From positions 122,178,886 to 122,242,885 of the forward strand of contig CM040126.1 of assembly GCA_022559845.1 (NCBI GenBank): a stretch of 64,000 bases of DNA. The letters are read 5' to 3'. Both the position numbers and the translations under genes were made by a program. Origin of the DNA: Amorphophallus konjac (lineage: Eukaryota > Streptophyta > Magnoliopsida > Alismatales > Araceae). Positions 1 through 10,869 of this stretch are shown piece after piece. The notes beneath the pieces were generated by a model. It ran no database searches. It was not told the origin of the DNA and worked only from the letters and a program-made list of their open reading frames with translations. Within the stretch, counting starts at the first letter, position 1. Each line of letters starts with the position of its first letter.

Positions 1-378
1 AAGAGTATGCCCTTCCCCCAACTTCCATTTGATATACCACAGAGTCATGCAGACCTGTGTATCTACTCATGATCATGAATAATTAATTATAGCATGAAAA
101 ATTCTTATGTGAGTTATGCATGTGGCAGATGATCAGGTATTCAACATTCATTTAACATCAATCAATGACATTAATTGATGAGATAGTATTCAATCAGCAA
201 CAAAAATTATACTGATCAATCTTGCATGAACTCAAAGAAGAATTACTCAAACCATAAGATAAGCAAAACAGGACTAAGTAAGAATGGGGTTTAACTGACC
301 TTTATGTGCCTTGAATTTTTATTCAACCCCTTTTATTTCATTCATCAAGGCACAGTACACCTGCAAGACAAAATTAGC
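1..378 (-). other. Copia-1 sequence after gag, no recognisable coding
   Basis: Following the gag stop the minus strand has a pyrimidine-rich TTTTGTCTTGCAG (about 372-360), which resembles a 3' splice site and matches the position of a similar sequence in Copia-2. The rest is AT-rich. I recognise no protease motif before the window edge. Confidence 0.45.
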
Positions 379-2401
379 TTGCATATCTTGGAACCCAAGA
401 ACTCTTGGGTTCTGTCAGATGAGTAACACCTCTAGCAGGTGTACTCCAATTATTCATGGCAGTAAATGGATCAGGTTTCATCCAATAACATTCAAATCTG
501 GTATGACCAGATTTTCCATAGTTATAGCATATTGGATATCTATGCATGAAATTATTTTTGCCATGATTGTTTCTAATTGCATAAGGCTAAGCATGATTAG
601 CATGAAGATTTTTCTTTAGTGACCAGCATTGAGATGCTACATGCCCAAACTTTCCACAATTAAAACATTCCATGTTTTGAACATCATGTTTCCTAGCATG
701 ATAATTTTGTGCATGATTGTTTTGAGCATGGAACTTGTAAGTTAATTGATCATTATGAAACAGGAAATAACAATCATGCATGTGGTGTCCGAATCTACCA
801 CAGTTGTAACATGGAGTTCTACTTTTATTTCTATTTGCATTACTTCCTTAGATGTTTCTGAAATTTTTCTGCTGCTTCTTATTATCATTCTGAGAGACAT
901 TCTTTTTCTCATGAGCTTTTATGTCATCATCTTTCATTACTTGGCAATCATCCATGACATGACCTGCCCTACCACAATAATGACACGAGGCTTTCTTTTT
1001 GTATGCATGTGAATGAGTGGGGAATTTTTTAGCAATATGCATTGATGAATCAGACTTCTTAGAAGTAGCAGACTTTTCAGCATGGACAAAGTTCACAGCA
1101 CTAGCAGAAACATTTTTAGCTTTATTCTCATTTACTTTCTTTTTCTGTTTTCTAACCTATTTCAAGTTTTTAGTTGAATTTTCAGGTTTCTGAGCTGTAA
1201 ACTGAAAGACTGGTTGAGAAGAAGTCTTTGGGTCTCCAGAGCAGCTCACAAAGAAAGTGGAAGGTCATTCTCAATTTTCTTTTTATTGACTGGATTGTAA
1301 CCCAGTCCCTCTTTCTGGAAACTCACTTTAGTTCCAAGAATTTTATCTAAGTTATCATTTCCCTCAACAAATTTAGACAGAGAATTTCTTAGGTCTTGGA
1401 TTTCAAATTTTAGAGATACAATGTCAACCTCATAACAGGCAATGTCAGAGTCACTGATAATTATTTGTTGATGTAACACATCATTCAAACTTTTGAGTGT
1501 ATTAATCTCATGTTTCAATTTATGTTCATCTTCAGCTTTATTTTCATTCATGACGCATTTTCCTTTTTCAATAGCCAACCATTTTTCTGACATGACAATG
1601 TTCAAAACCATGAGCTTTTTGTTCTGATCCTTGAGGTTTTCATTTTCCTTTACCAACTTCTCAATTTCTTCATCATGTTTTTTATTACTGGATATTGAGT
1701 CCAGTCTTTCAATCAATTTCTCCTCTCTTTGTTCAGATTCAAGATTCTCATCTAACAGATTTTTGTTTTCTTCTTTAAGAGAAGCAATTAATTCTTCCTG
1801 CAATTTCAATTTAGATTGAAGATCGTTATTCACATTTTTTGCAGACACACATCTATCACATGAATTTTCAACCTTTTTAATTTGAACCTTCAATTCATCA
1901 CTTTCATGCTTCAATGACTTTATTTCAGTTGACATGATTTTTCTCATTTTTTTCTTTTCAGATTTGACATTTTTGTACTTATCTAACAAACCATTATAAA
2001 GAGTCATCAATTCTTCAAAGGTGATTTCGTCAGAGCCAGAACTTACCTGTGATGAAGACTCATCCAGTAGATCACTGTTGTGATCTCTGACCATAAGACA
2101 TGCGTCATCTTGCATATCAGTTCTGACCTTCAACCTGTCTAAAATTTCTTTAGCGCTCCTGCACTCAGAAACATAAAGAAACTCATCAGCATCAATTGCC
2201 TTCTTCACTAGATTCAGGGCTTCCACATTTTCAGCATCTTAAATCTATCAACAACAGTCCATGTAGATTGATCTTCTGGAAGATCATATGGACTATGTGC
2301 TATAAGAATCCACAAATTGAGTCTTCAGAGATTACATAATCTCTGAACTTCCCTAGCCAATTATAAAAACCAGAACCGTCAAACCTCGGTGGATTGGCCA
2401 T
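379..2401 (-). pseudogene. Copia-1 gag, decayed, with four zinc knuckles
   Basis: The start codon at 2401 opens MANPPRFDGSGFYNW, the usual N-terminus of plant copia Gag. The N-terminal domain is broken by a frameshift and resumes at ...ECRSAKEILDRLKV (about 2226). It then jumps straight into an acidic stretch and a coiled coil rich in Lys, Glu and Leu. The part that normally follows, including a first knuckle, seems deleted. After FQKEGLGY come four CCHC-type knuckles: CHYCGRAGHVMDDC (~975-930), CYNCGRFGHHMHDC (~815-775), CFNCGKFGHVASQC (~675-635) and CYNYGKSGHTRFEC (~525-480), the last with Tyr for the second Cys. Gag ends after a WVP box at a stop near 379. Gag would form the particle and bind RNA; this copy cannot be translated whole. 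Confidence 0.85.
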
Positions 2402-2489
2402 AGAAACATATTTAAGGCAAAGACAAGGACACAGAAGATGCACCAAAGATACAGGATCTGATCTGTAGATCGTTGGATCAAAGGACACA

Positions 2490-2510
2490 GAAACCCGCTC
2501 TGATGCCAAT
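2490..2510 (-). other. Copia-1 primer binding site
   Basis: Directly inside the LTR the minus strand reads ATTGGCATCAGAGCGGGTTT. This is close to the TGGTATCAGAGC start complementary to plant initiator-Met tRNA, the usual primer of Ty1/copia elements. It fixes the orientation and the inner LTR edge. Confidence 0.88.
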
Positions 2511-3168
2511 TGTTGGGATGACAATGGTGCAATATAAAGATTCAGAGGGGGGGGTGAATGAATCCCTTAAAAATTACTCGCGGAATTAAAAAATTTTCTC
2601 TGGCAAACAATCAAACAGACGGTGTGCGAATGATTTCTGCAAGCAAAGACTGAAATTAGTGACGCACTGATTGCGATGAGAGTTCTACAGTCAACTTAAA
2701 GTGATAGCAAAAATTAGATGACTAGAAGGAGTTGATATTAATTGCAGTCCTAAACAGTCATCTAAGCGCAGAGCAGAGTAGGCATGCAAACACACAAGGA
2801 ACACATGGATTTTAGGTGGTTCGATTTTCACCTACGTCCACCCCACACTCAGATCTGAGTGTGGCTTACTGCTGCCTAACAAGTTGCGTCCGATGCGCAC
2901 CACAGCTTGCGTACATACCGCTGAGCCTCACAGCTTGCTGTCCAAGGTATCCACCTCGCCTGCTGAGCATTACAGCTTAGCTCCGCTGACTCACAGCTTG
3001 AAGAAATTAGAAATAAAGAAAATAAAAGATAAATCTCAGCACCGGAGCTGGAAATGAAAACCAGAAGATAAAGCTCTCGCAGGAGCAAACTGGCTTGGAT
3101 CTGATCCAAGGGCCAATCGAACAAGTCTTCAGAATCTCCAATCTCTTCTTTTGATCTCACGGTCTCCC

Positions 3169-3200
3169 TCTTCTTCTTCTTCTTCTTCTTCTTCTTCTTC
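3169..3200. repeat. (TTC)n microsatellite
   Basis: About ten CTT/TTC units in the transcribed part of the Copia-1 LTR. On the minus strand this reads as a GAA tract, which explains the glutamate-rich reading frame seen there. Confidence 0.9.
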
Positions 3201-3320
3201 TCTTTCTCTTACCGTCTCACTTTTCTCTCTCAGACATACGGTACTTTGTTTCTTCTCAGAACTGGCTCTCACTCTTTTTCTCTTCAGAATTCCATCATCA
3301 TCGAAAGCGCGACCGGGTCT

Positions 3321-3330
3321 TCTATATAAA
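3321..3330 (-). promoter_or_regulatory. putative TATA box of Copia-1
   Basis: The minus strand reads TTTATATAGA. It lies about 430 bp downstream of the word array and upstream of the presumed transcribed part of the LTR. No start site can be seen directly. Confidence 0.5.
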
Positions 3331-3760
3331 GCTCGTGAAAAAGGGACGCGTGGCAATCACGTTTCCCACCCAGAAGTATCTGATAGAAGAGCGCTGCTTG
3401 GAGTCCACGTGTCAGATCTAGTTGGTGAGAGAAGGACGCGTGGCTAATAATTCTTGGAGAGCAAGATGCCTTGGATCACGTGCTTCAATTATAGAGTCTT
3501 GGAACACGTGCCTCACTTAAAGTTCTTCTGATCTCAGAGACCTGGTCTTGCATTAATCCTACCAATTAGAATAAAAGGCAATTAGTCAAATAGCTGACAG
3601 ATCAGAATTCATACTTAGGTAAAGCTAAGATAGAAACATATGCTCGGACATAGTATACGTGAGACCGAATGTGGAATAGCCTTGATCAGGCACATGTACC
3701 GACTTGAAAGCCTACACTGACTTGAGTGCTGTCAAGTAAAGAAGTGCACATTACAAAGCA

Positions 3761-4488
3761 TGCACCGACCTATATGTGTTGTATGCCAAAATATGCACGG
3801 ACGTATATGTGCTAAATTCGAAACATGCACGGACCTCATTTTGCACAAGGCAAAGGATGCACTGACTTGTATGCATATAGATAGAATGTGCACTGACCTT
3901 GTTCTGCCTAATGAAGGATGTGCACTGACCTTGTTTTGTCTAATGAAGGATGCGCACCGACCTTGTTTTGCACAATGAAGAATGTGCACTGACCTTGTTT
4001 AGCACAAGGTAAAATCTGCACCGACCTTTATGTACGCAAGACAAAACCTGCACCGACCTTTACATGCACAAGGCAAATGTGCACAGACTTAAATATGAAC
4101 AAGGCAGAGAAAGATGCACCGACCTTGTTCTTCAATATGCATGATATAAAAACATGCATCGACCGTGTATATGCATGGAACAAAAACTTGCACCGACCGT
4201 GTATATGCATCATGAGTAAATATGCACTGACCTTATATGCAGACATACAAACTATGCACCGACCTTAGTAAGACTAAGGTAGATGTGCACCGACCTTGGT
4301 CCAACATGAACTGGAACGTGCACTGACCTTATATGCAAAATGTTCAAAACATGCACCGACCTACATGAATGAACAGTAACATGCACTGACCTTCATGTAT
4401 GCATAAACAGAGACGTGCACTGACCTTATATGCAAAATGTTCAAACTATGCACCGACCTACATGAATGAACAGTAACATGCACTGACC
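3761..4488. promoter_or_regulatory. Copia-1 U3 array: 23 TGCACYGAC words at ~32-bp period
   Basis: Words start at 3761, 3794, 3826, 3858, 3888, 3921, 3952, 3984, 4017, 4049, 4080, 4115, 4155, 4189, 4223, 4255, 4286, 4319, 4352, 4382, 4416, 4449 and 4479. Spacing is 30-35 bp apart from one gap of 40. Ten contain ACCGAC, nine ACTGAC, and the other four differ by one base. ACCGAC matches the DRE/CRT core RCCGAC bound by plant DREB/CBF proteins. ACTGAC is what CpG deamination of ACCGAC gives. The sequence between words varies far more than the words. Two degenerate copies lie near 3695 and 3713. Tandem U3 repeats act as enhancers in Tnt1 and Tto1; a like role here is inferred. Confidence 0.85.
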
Positions 4489-4599
4489 TTATATGTCACA
4501 CATACTTAGACAAACGCAAATAGATTTGATTGAAGTATTTATACATTTCAGTCTCAACATGATTCATAGATTGTCATTATCAAAACCAGGGTTCCAACA

Positions 4600-6700
4600 T
4601 TCAAACGCAAGCCCAGTTAATGAGGATCCTAAGAATTTTAGCAAATAGACTCGTCTGTAGCTAGATCACCCATGACGGCCATGTAGTATGCAATATGTTC
4701 TTTCGGGGACCTCTGCCCATTGAATTTGTCAAATTTTGGCGGCTTACTGATCCCTGGATGGAGCTGCTTGGCTGCATGATGCGGTGGGTATCGCACCCGA
4801 TAAGCATCAAATGTAACGTAATCACCTTCACTCCGTTCGGCAAGCTTCAGTTCGATCATTCTTTCCACCATCAACTTGTTCATAGTGGTTGGGTCAACCG
4901 GCTCGAGGTAGAAAGGTGTTGGTTGCAGATATGGAGTGACTAGGGCAGTCGCCTGCGATGGCGGATGTCGCAATGAAGGTGCCTGGTGCACTTGAGGCAG
5001 CATTGGTGGTGGCAGCGGTTGGGGTGCACGATGTTGGGTAGCTGCCTGACTATGCTTTGCTAGCTGGGGCAGAGTGTATAATGGTGGAAAATCGCACGGG
5101 TTGACACCACCTCGTGACGATTCGGCTTGCATCTCAGACTACTTGGATGCTGAGGTTTGTTCTACCTTCTCATGGAGTTGCTTCTTCAGGAATTCTATCT
5201 CCTGTTGATATTTTTGTAGCAGCATCAATACTGACAGATCCATGCTTGCTGTATTGGGGATGCCTTCAACTGTCTTTCATGAAGCACCTTCAGGCGAGGT
5301 GGTTTGGAGCACCTCATCTTCTTAGTTGTTACTTAATGTAGTGACCCCTCAGTGAGTACTTGTTTTCCCTTTGCCGCTCTCAGCATTTCCCTCACGGCTT
5401 CGGTTCTTCTGGTATTCGGTCCTAGCCTTTTAGCTAATCGGACCAGCTCCTGGGGCTCCTCAGGTATACTCCCGTATTTGCTGGCCACTTCGGCCATGTT
5501 GCAGGCAAAGACATGCATCCTTTTCCTCTATCTATAGACCTTCCTTTTTGTTTGGCTAGGGAAAGTTAGTCTTTCAAACACAGATTCTTCTTTTCTCCTC
5601 CTGCTGAGGAAGGGCTTCATCGGCCTTGTAATCTGGGCCATCTTCACACCCATTATCATCGGCCTTGTAATCTGGGCCGTCTTCATACCCATTGTCATCG
5701 ATAGATGAGGTCATTCCTCTTTCTTCTTCTTCCTCAACTGCCATTGGCAGGCAGTTTTCCTCTTCGACTATGGCTGCTTGGAGCAGTCGTTGTTGTCCTA
5801 ACGAGGGGTTGCCTAGACCCCTGAAGTAACTCCTGACCATATTGGTCATTTCTTCTTGACCCCGTCCTTGGTGGAGGACTAGGGACAACTGTCGACCTCC
5901 TACCAGAGGGATATAAGTTAGCTGGGACCTCCCAGCGGGTTGCTTGAATCTTCTCCCTATTGTAGGGATGTTGGCTTATCGTGCGCAGGCCCTGAAGAAA
6001 GCACGGCGTGGAGGATTAACAGTCATTTCTTCTCTTCTCGGGGCTAAGCCCCTCTCATTCTTCTTCCTTGCCTTAGCAGACTCAGAGTTATAGCAGACAA
6101 GTTCTCCTTGATGGATAGGTTGGGTCTTCTTAGGGACCCACACTTGCTTAAATATCTTCGGCCTTGGCGGCTAGCTCCTTCCTTCTCAGCTCTCCTCCCA
6201 TACAGGGCCTGGAAAGAATTACGGACCAGCACGACAGGGATGACGCGGTCCGGGATAACTTGACCGTCGCGCCCGTCTAAGAAGACACGGACACCCCCAA
6301 CAAGAATTGATTTCCCAAATGTTGAAAGCCGTCCGATGATAGGGGTAGGAACCCTCCTTCGGAAGCTTCCTTAGTGATGGCCTCCGGGCTTGTTGTGGGG
6401 GATAGGGCGAGCCCCCTGAGTCACATGGTGGACCATGCAACTTGTTAATTGGACTCGGCCTCTTGGCAAACCTTTGCAGCTTCGAGTGTTGTGAACCTTG
6501 GGCTTCTTGTTGATGCTCTTCTTAGCTGACTCTGGAGTTTCCACTTCCAGCATATCAGTGAAGGCTACCCCCAAGAAATTGGGGAAGCCGACCACCGGTG
6601 GGAAGGTGCCAAAAATGGTCAGTACCGCCAGTTACCCGTGCTCAGCATGGTTGGCCACGATCGCAGGGCCGAAAGTCAAAGCATTAACTCCAGCAGCCAT
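4600..6700 (-). pseudogene. A1 gag, decayed
   Basis: The start at 6700 (MAAGVNALTFGP) aligns with the A3 gag start (MVVSFGPLVVADHA), and both continue into VVGFPNFLGVAF. Several stops and frameshifts follow. The best preserved stretch (5132-4638) holds a Pro/Gln-rich linker, then LVDPTT-like and FDKFNGQ boxes and KEHIAYYM, the start of the gypsy Gag core. Homology to the core goes on in shifted frames to 4600, where the Copia-1 LTR cuts it. The protein would be the structural Gag of a long-LTR gypsy element; this copy is non-functional. Confidence 0.82.
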
Positions 6701-6819
6701 CGTTGCTTCTTGTAATCACAGAAACAAGCAAACGATCAGCAGTCATTGGGAGGGCCCCAGGGTCCATTTATCTTGGAAAAGAGATGAAGGGAGACTCGGT
6801 CCCATCCGGCGTTCCAGAC
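6701..6819 (-). other. A1 leader and primer binding site
   Basis: The minus strand directly inside the LTR reads TCTGGAACGCCGGATGGGAC (6818-6799). This aligns with TTTGGCATGCCCGGTGGGAC at the same place in A3, so it is taken as the primer site; I cannot name the tRNA. About 100 bp of leader follows before the gag start. Confidence 0.6.
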
Positions 6820-7304
6820 TGTGGGGATGAGATTTTTATTGGTGGATTTATTAGATTTATTGCATGGGTGTGCCAGTCACTAAGTGACGAGATTTATTAT
6901 GCGCTCGATCTGACTTGGTCAGACGAATGTGAGGTCTGTGTCAGGACCGATAGTTCGTCATACCGTAAAGGTTATGACGTTAATTACATCCTCTAGAAAA
7001 GAGGAAGACCCTTGATTAATTTCCAAGATAATGGGCCACCGGGGCTGAGTAGATGCGGAAGCATAATCAGATTAAAGAATAAGTTCTAGACACATATTTA
7101 AGCATGCAATATAATCATGCTTATTAGCCCGATTCCCGGTACAAGGTGGGGAACATAGGTCCGAGGACCACCATCACGCATAGCGAGAGCTTCCAGCTAG
7201 ATATAACCCAGCCTTTCACAAATCACCATTTAATATACTGAGAGATCAGAGCAATGACAAACACGCAATGAAGTAGTGGTATATATACATAGATGCATGC
7301 ATAT

Positions 7305-7307
<3 letters not shown>

Positions 7308-7391
<84 letters not shown>
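7308..7391. repeat. (TA)n(TG)n microsatellite
   Basis: About 45 bp of TA followed by about 40 bp of TG. It lies 490-570 bp from the inner LTR end, the same place as the TA tract of A2 (25595-25671), so it marks a hypervariable LTR position. Confidence 0.95.
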
Positions 7392-7394
<3 letters not shown>

Positions 7395-7519
7395 ATGAGT
7401 AGGAGAAGCAAACATCAAAGAGCTTTGGCGTTGGTTAAATTATTAATCTTAACATTTATTCAAGACATAACCTTAGATCAGCCAATAGAAGGGGGGAGCT
7501 TTCGAAGGTTTGACAACGG

Positions 7520-7718
7520 CTGGAGTCAACATGGGCTCACAGAAGGTCGACTCGGATGAAAGAGGGATGGATCGGCGCCTAGAGAGGGGCGATAAGGTGA
7601 GTCGGTGCCTTTAGAAAGGGGAGGTGTGTTGAGTAAAGATGAATCGGCGCCAATGGCGCCGATTCATTTGGCCTGCCGCCAACTCATCTTCTACGAAGGG
7701 GAGCGGTGCCGATTCAAA
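7520..7718. repeat. A1 word cluster 2: GAATCGGCGCC-type words
   Basis: Words of the type GAATCGGCGCC occur in both orientations, including the near-perfect inverted pair TGAATCGGCGCC-AAT-GGCGCCGATTCA at 7641-7667. The cluster sits 700-900 bp from the inner LTR end, as in A2 (24905-25460). Confidence 0.75.
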
Positions 7719-9724
7719 GAATTTTGAAAGGGGCTCAATTCCTTTAGCCAAAGGGGTCGACCTGGGCAGTCTTGAGGTCGATGAAGGGAAAAGCTAGCCT
7801 GATTTTGGAATTTGGCCAGGGGAGTTGAAGGGTCAGACTGGCCATAAACAAAGGTTATGGGGATATTTTGATTTATGTTGTTGCCTTCATTCACCATGAC
7901 GCTGAAGAGATGAAATGGGCTTTGACAAATTCTGAGCTTTTTACGTTAGAACTCTTTATTAATCTTAGTTTCATGATTCTTCATCCGTGCGAGGTTCATA
8001 CTCGAGCACAGGTACATAGAGTCTGCAAACATCTCTAGTGTAGCACCGGATTGAGAGTTGAGAGATGGCCACTCAAGCCGTTCGTATAGCATCATTCAAA
8101 ATCAAGTGCTCAATCTTGAACTCAGTCCAGTATGAAACGGAGAACACCTAATCAAGACAAAAAATCAGAGAAAGACTAGAAAAGATTTGGGCAGCATCTC
8201 CCCTTATTCAGGAAATCAGAAGGGGAGAAATTGATCTTACACACGGAGGTTTCTGGAGTAAAGCCCATAATTATTGAGAGGCCAAACATGGCTATCTCAG
8301 GACCCAGAATGGATGTGGAGATCCTGAGGACTAGCATGCTAAGGACCCCCAACGATCAAGGATCAGAATTTTGGGACATGGGTCTTTTATGTCGTCAGCC
8401 AGGTGACTTTTGTTGTTCACCCATGAGAGGGGTTCCAGGGGGGTCATACCACGATGGGGTAGTTCCCTGAAAGAACAGAGTGATCAAAAGAAAAATCACT
8501 AAATGGAAAAGCAGTAGATAGGAATTTCCCCCTCCCCAGTGGTGGATTCACAAATGTATTCGAGAAGCAACTGATATAGAGAAGGAAAATAACCTTACCC
8601 TGGGCAAGGGGAGATGCAACCCATGCTATCGGAGTCAGCAAACTTGCATTCCTGCCATGGATAGATGTTTAGCAAACTAATAACCCAGTGAAAGCTCGAG
8701 GTTCCTTACCCAGAGATAGGAAGAGTCGGAGCAAAGTAATCCCAGCCGGAGGCAATGGGCTCATGCCTGCTTTTAAGAACATAGAAGGGAGACACTCAGA
8801 GGGTAGGGCCCCCAAGGGCCATCTGCCGAACACTAGACGGAATGCACAGTGACTAACATGACTCAATGGGAGAATAAGCTAGGAAACACTGCGAATAGGA
8901 TAAAAATTCAGATTCAATCTCGGAGTGCACCGATACCCCTACAACTCATAGGGACGAGTGAAAGGGCATACGGAGGTCTCCTAGAAGTAGCATATCCATC
9001 TATCCACCATTAGCATAACATATACGCTCACGGGTATACATTTATTGTTCGAGAATATTCACAAACACTATTCATATATGTGAGAATAGGCGAAGAAACC
9101 CATACTGAATCCCGGGGAGGGGATTTTACTGTCGCCCGTCGGGCGTGGCCAAGGGCCATTCTAGCATCGGGGCTCAGAGCGGGGCACTACAGGTTCCCGA
9201 ACGATCAAAGGATCGCAGATGTGACTGTAGCCTTGGCAGGGCCTCCTCACGATCGGGGTGTAGACCCCCATTGCTCAGTAAAAGAACAGACACTACCGGA
9301 AAGCAATCAAAAAGGGCAGAAGATTGAAAAACTAATGCGAACATTTAGCAAATCAAACATAAGAATGAAGACATAGGAACATAGAAGATGGAGGACATGA
9401 TAATATCTATTTCATTTTCTTCAAAAAATAAGAATACATAAAAGTTAGACAAATAGGAAGTGAAGATAGAAGACGGAGCTCTTGGTCCCCCTTGGGGCTT
9501 CTCTGCGATAGAGACCCACCTAGCAGTCCTCTCTCTCACTCTTCTCTTTTCTGCTCGCCTCTTCTCTTCTTAGGTGTGATCTCTTATCTCCTCTTCTTCT
9601 TGCCTCTGCTCTATGCCCTCTCTCTTTCTTTTTCCTCTTATTCTCTCCCCCTTTTTTCTCTTCGAAACAGGTCATCGCCCATGGGATGGGACAGGTGTCC
9701 CGCTGCCGAATCACCGAGGAGGGA

Positions 9725-9848
9725 GGCGCTGACTAGACAAGATGAAAGGGGCGTTGATTCAATAGAAAAGGGAGGCGTCGACTCACTGGAGGACAAAGGG
9801 GGCACCGACTCATTGGGAGAAGAGGGGCGCCGACTCATTGGAGGGCAT
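9725..9848. repeat. A1 word cluster 1 (U3 side): SGCGYCGACTCA words
   Basis: Four or five words (GCGCTGACTAG, GCGTTGATTCA, GCGTCGACTCA, GCACCGACTCA, GCGCCGACTCA) spaced 24-27 bp, all in one orientation. They correspond to the U3-side cluster of A2 at 22740-22945. Confidence 0.75.
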
Positions 9849-10056
9849 TGTTGTAATTTTGCCATGTTACCCCAGAACTGACCCCGACTGAGGCTCGACT
9901 TCCGGTGCAGCTTAGGGTTTGATGCAGTAGCCTCGGAGAGTAGATTTCATCATTTTCGAGTCCAGATTTGAAATCCCGAGTGGTTTCCGGCACGTGCTGA
10001 ACTCGTGTTGGATTACTCGGGTTTTATCCTGATTTGGCCTTCGACACCATGATTTG

Positions 10057-10263
10057 TCCTTGCACTATATCAATCTTGTATCAACAATCCTCGATCTGTA
10101 ATGATATGATGTAATGCACTTGGTTTTAGCCACTTAATGGATTCACTTGTTCTACTTCATATCAATATCTGGGCATATATGAATGTTTCCATTATTTGAG
10201 TTCTTGGTTGACTCGTCTTCGCTCTCTCTACTTGTGTTTTGTCATCATCAAAAAGGGGGAGAT
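10057..10263 (+). repeat. second copy of the Copia-2 3' internal tail
   Basis: This stretch matches 19161-19367 over its full 207 bp without a difference I could see, including the polypurine tract AAAAAGGGGGAGA. It lies before the left LTR, where flanking DNA and a target duplication would be expected. The upstream copy is otherwise gone. Confidence 0.9.
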
Positions 10264-10545
10264 TGTTGAGTCTCCTTGAGTGATTTTGATGATAACAAAA
10301 CTCTGAGTGGAGGTTTTATCTCGGCCCATGTCTTAAGACTCTTTATACGAGCTAATGGGGTTCAAGTTTATACCTATCAATTCTGCGAAAAACTCATAAG
10401 TTTTATTTGAATCATGTGTTTCAAATTGAGTTAACCTTGTTTAAACAAACCCCAAAATTCATGATACAATCATTCACTTAAAGCCCTTGTTACCTTGATC
10501 AATTTCCCGGGCTAACAACTCAGTTTTGTAGGTCCATGCTATTTC

Positions 10546-10717
10546 GGTCGACCAGGACCATAGGCCCGGTCGACCAGTTTTTTCAGAGATGAAGGGTGGC
10601 AAGTTTTACAGGTTTCGGTCGACCTGGACCCCAGAACCGGTCGACCGGTTCTTCCAGAAAACAAAAACTCTGGAAGTTACAGGTTTAAGTCGACCGCCCC
10701 TAGATTTCCAGTCGACC
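10546..10717 (+). promoter_or_regulatory. Copia-2 U3: three GGTCGACC pairs
   Basis: The palindromes start at 10546 and 10568, 10617 and 10639, 10688 and 10710. Within each pair the distance is exactly 22 bp, and pairs repeat every 71 bp. The third pair reads AGTCGACC. The 14-bp spacers differ in sequence. The array ends about 145 bp before the TATA box. It looks like paired binding sites two helical turns apart; the factor is unknown. Confidence 0.88.
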
Positions 10718-10860
10718 GGAATTCCCGAAGCCCTCTTTTGTTGACTTTTGGTCCAAGCTCGAAAAGAGGGAGTTTCTCCCAATTGTTTAAACCCTTTGGT
10801 CTCAGTCTTGGAGTGAATTGCGGATCTGGTCTGGGGACATGTCTCCTGACCTTCCAAGAT

Positions 10861-10869
10861 CTATAAAAG
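10861..10869 (+). promoter_or_regulatory. putative TATA box of Copia-2 left LTR
   Basis: CTATAAAAG. The right LTR has CTACAAAAG at the same place (about 19966), a T-to-C change that would weaken it. Confidence 0.65.

Larger units (their letters stand above)
1..4599 (-). mobile_element. Copia-1: Ty1/copia retrotransposon, 5' part only (LTR, primer site, gag)
   Basis: Read on the minus strand the order is LTR (4599 to 2511), primer binding site and decayed gag; pol and the second LTR lie beyond the window. The LTR termini are TGTTGG...CCAACA. The DNA right of 4599 is the gag of gypsy copy A1, and its homology runs up to the LTR edge, so Copia-1 inserted into that gag. TTCAA at 4600-4604 should be repeated beyond the far LTR if the usual 5-bp duplication was made. 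The Gag coiled coil and the FQKEGLGY box resemble Copia-2 in this window, which suggests the same broad lineage, possibly SIRE/Maximus-like. Confidence 0.9.
2511..4599 (-). repeat. Copia-1 LTR, 2089 bp
   Basis: The ends form a short inverted repeat (TGTTGG at 2511, CCAACA at 4594-4599), and the primer binding site lies directly beside the 2511 end. On the minus strand U3 runs from 4599, holds an array of 23 short words (3761-4488), then a TATA-like box at 3330-3321, then a transcribed part with a (TTC)n tract. I see no coding content; a short GC-rich reading frame near 3150-3450 is not gene-like. Confidence 0.88.
4600..10056 (-). mobile_element. gypsy copy A1: Ty3/gypsy retrotransposon, gag and truncated 5' LTR
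   Basis: On the minus strand the order is LTR (10056 to 6820), primer site and leader (6819-6701), and gag (6700 to 4600), where Copia-1 interrupts it. Gag is homologous to that of copy A3, sharing FDKFNGQ, KEHIAYYM and NSFQAL. The LTR matches A2 and A3. Its outer end is missing: the left part of the LTR aligns with A2 from about 530 bp inside the A2 LTR, and at 10056 the sequence switches to Copia-2 tail. Confidence 0.88.
6820..10056 (-). repeat. A1 LTR, outer end missing
   Basis: The inner end (minus strand ...CCCCACA at 6820) is preceded by the block conserved in all A copies: the GTCAC...GTGACTGGCAC box (~6865-6900) and TTGATTAATTTCC/CTCTAG-type sequence near 6990-7010. Blocks at 7990-8060 and 9100-9260 match A2 at 24590-24690 and 23490-23650. 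It holds two word clusters (7520-7718, 9725-9848) and a TA/TG microsatellite. There is no coding content. Confidence 0.85.

Noticed and set aside
2490..2510. tRNA gene at the primer binding sites
   Set aside because: Only the short tRNA-complementary stretch is present; no cloverleaf arms follow.
3761..4488. CRISPR-like regular repeat array
   Set aside because: Repeats are only about 10 bp in 32-bp units, lie in the U3 of a copia LTR in plant DNA, and have no cas genes or leader.
7223..7559. Tyr-Ile and His-Thr repeat reading frames
   Set aside because: They are translations of the TA/TG tract in the A1 LTR.
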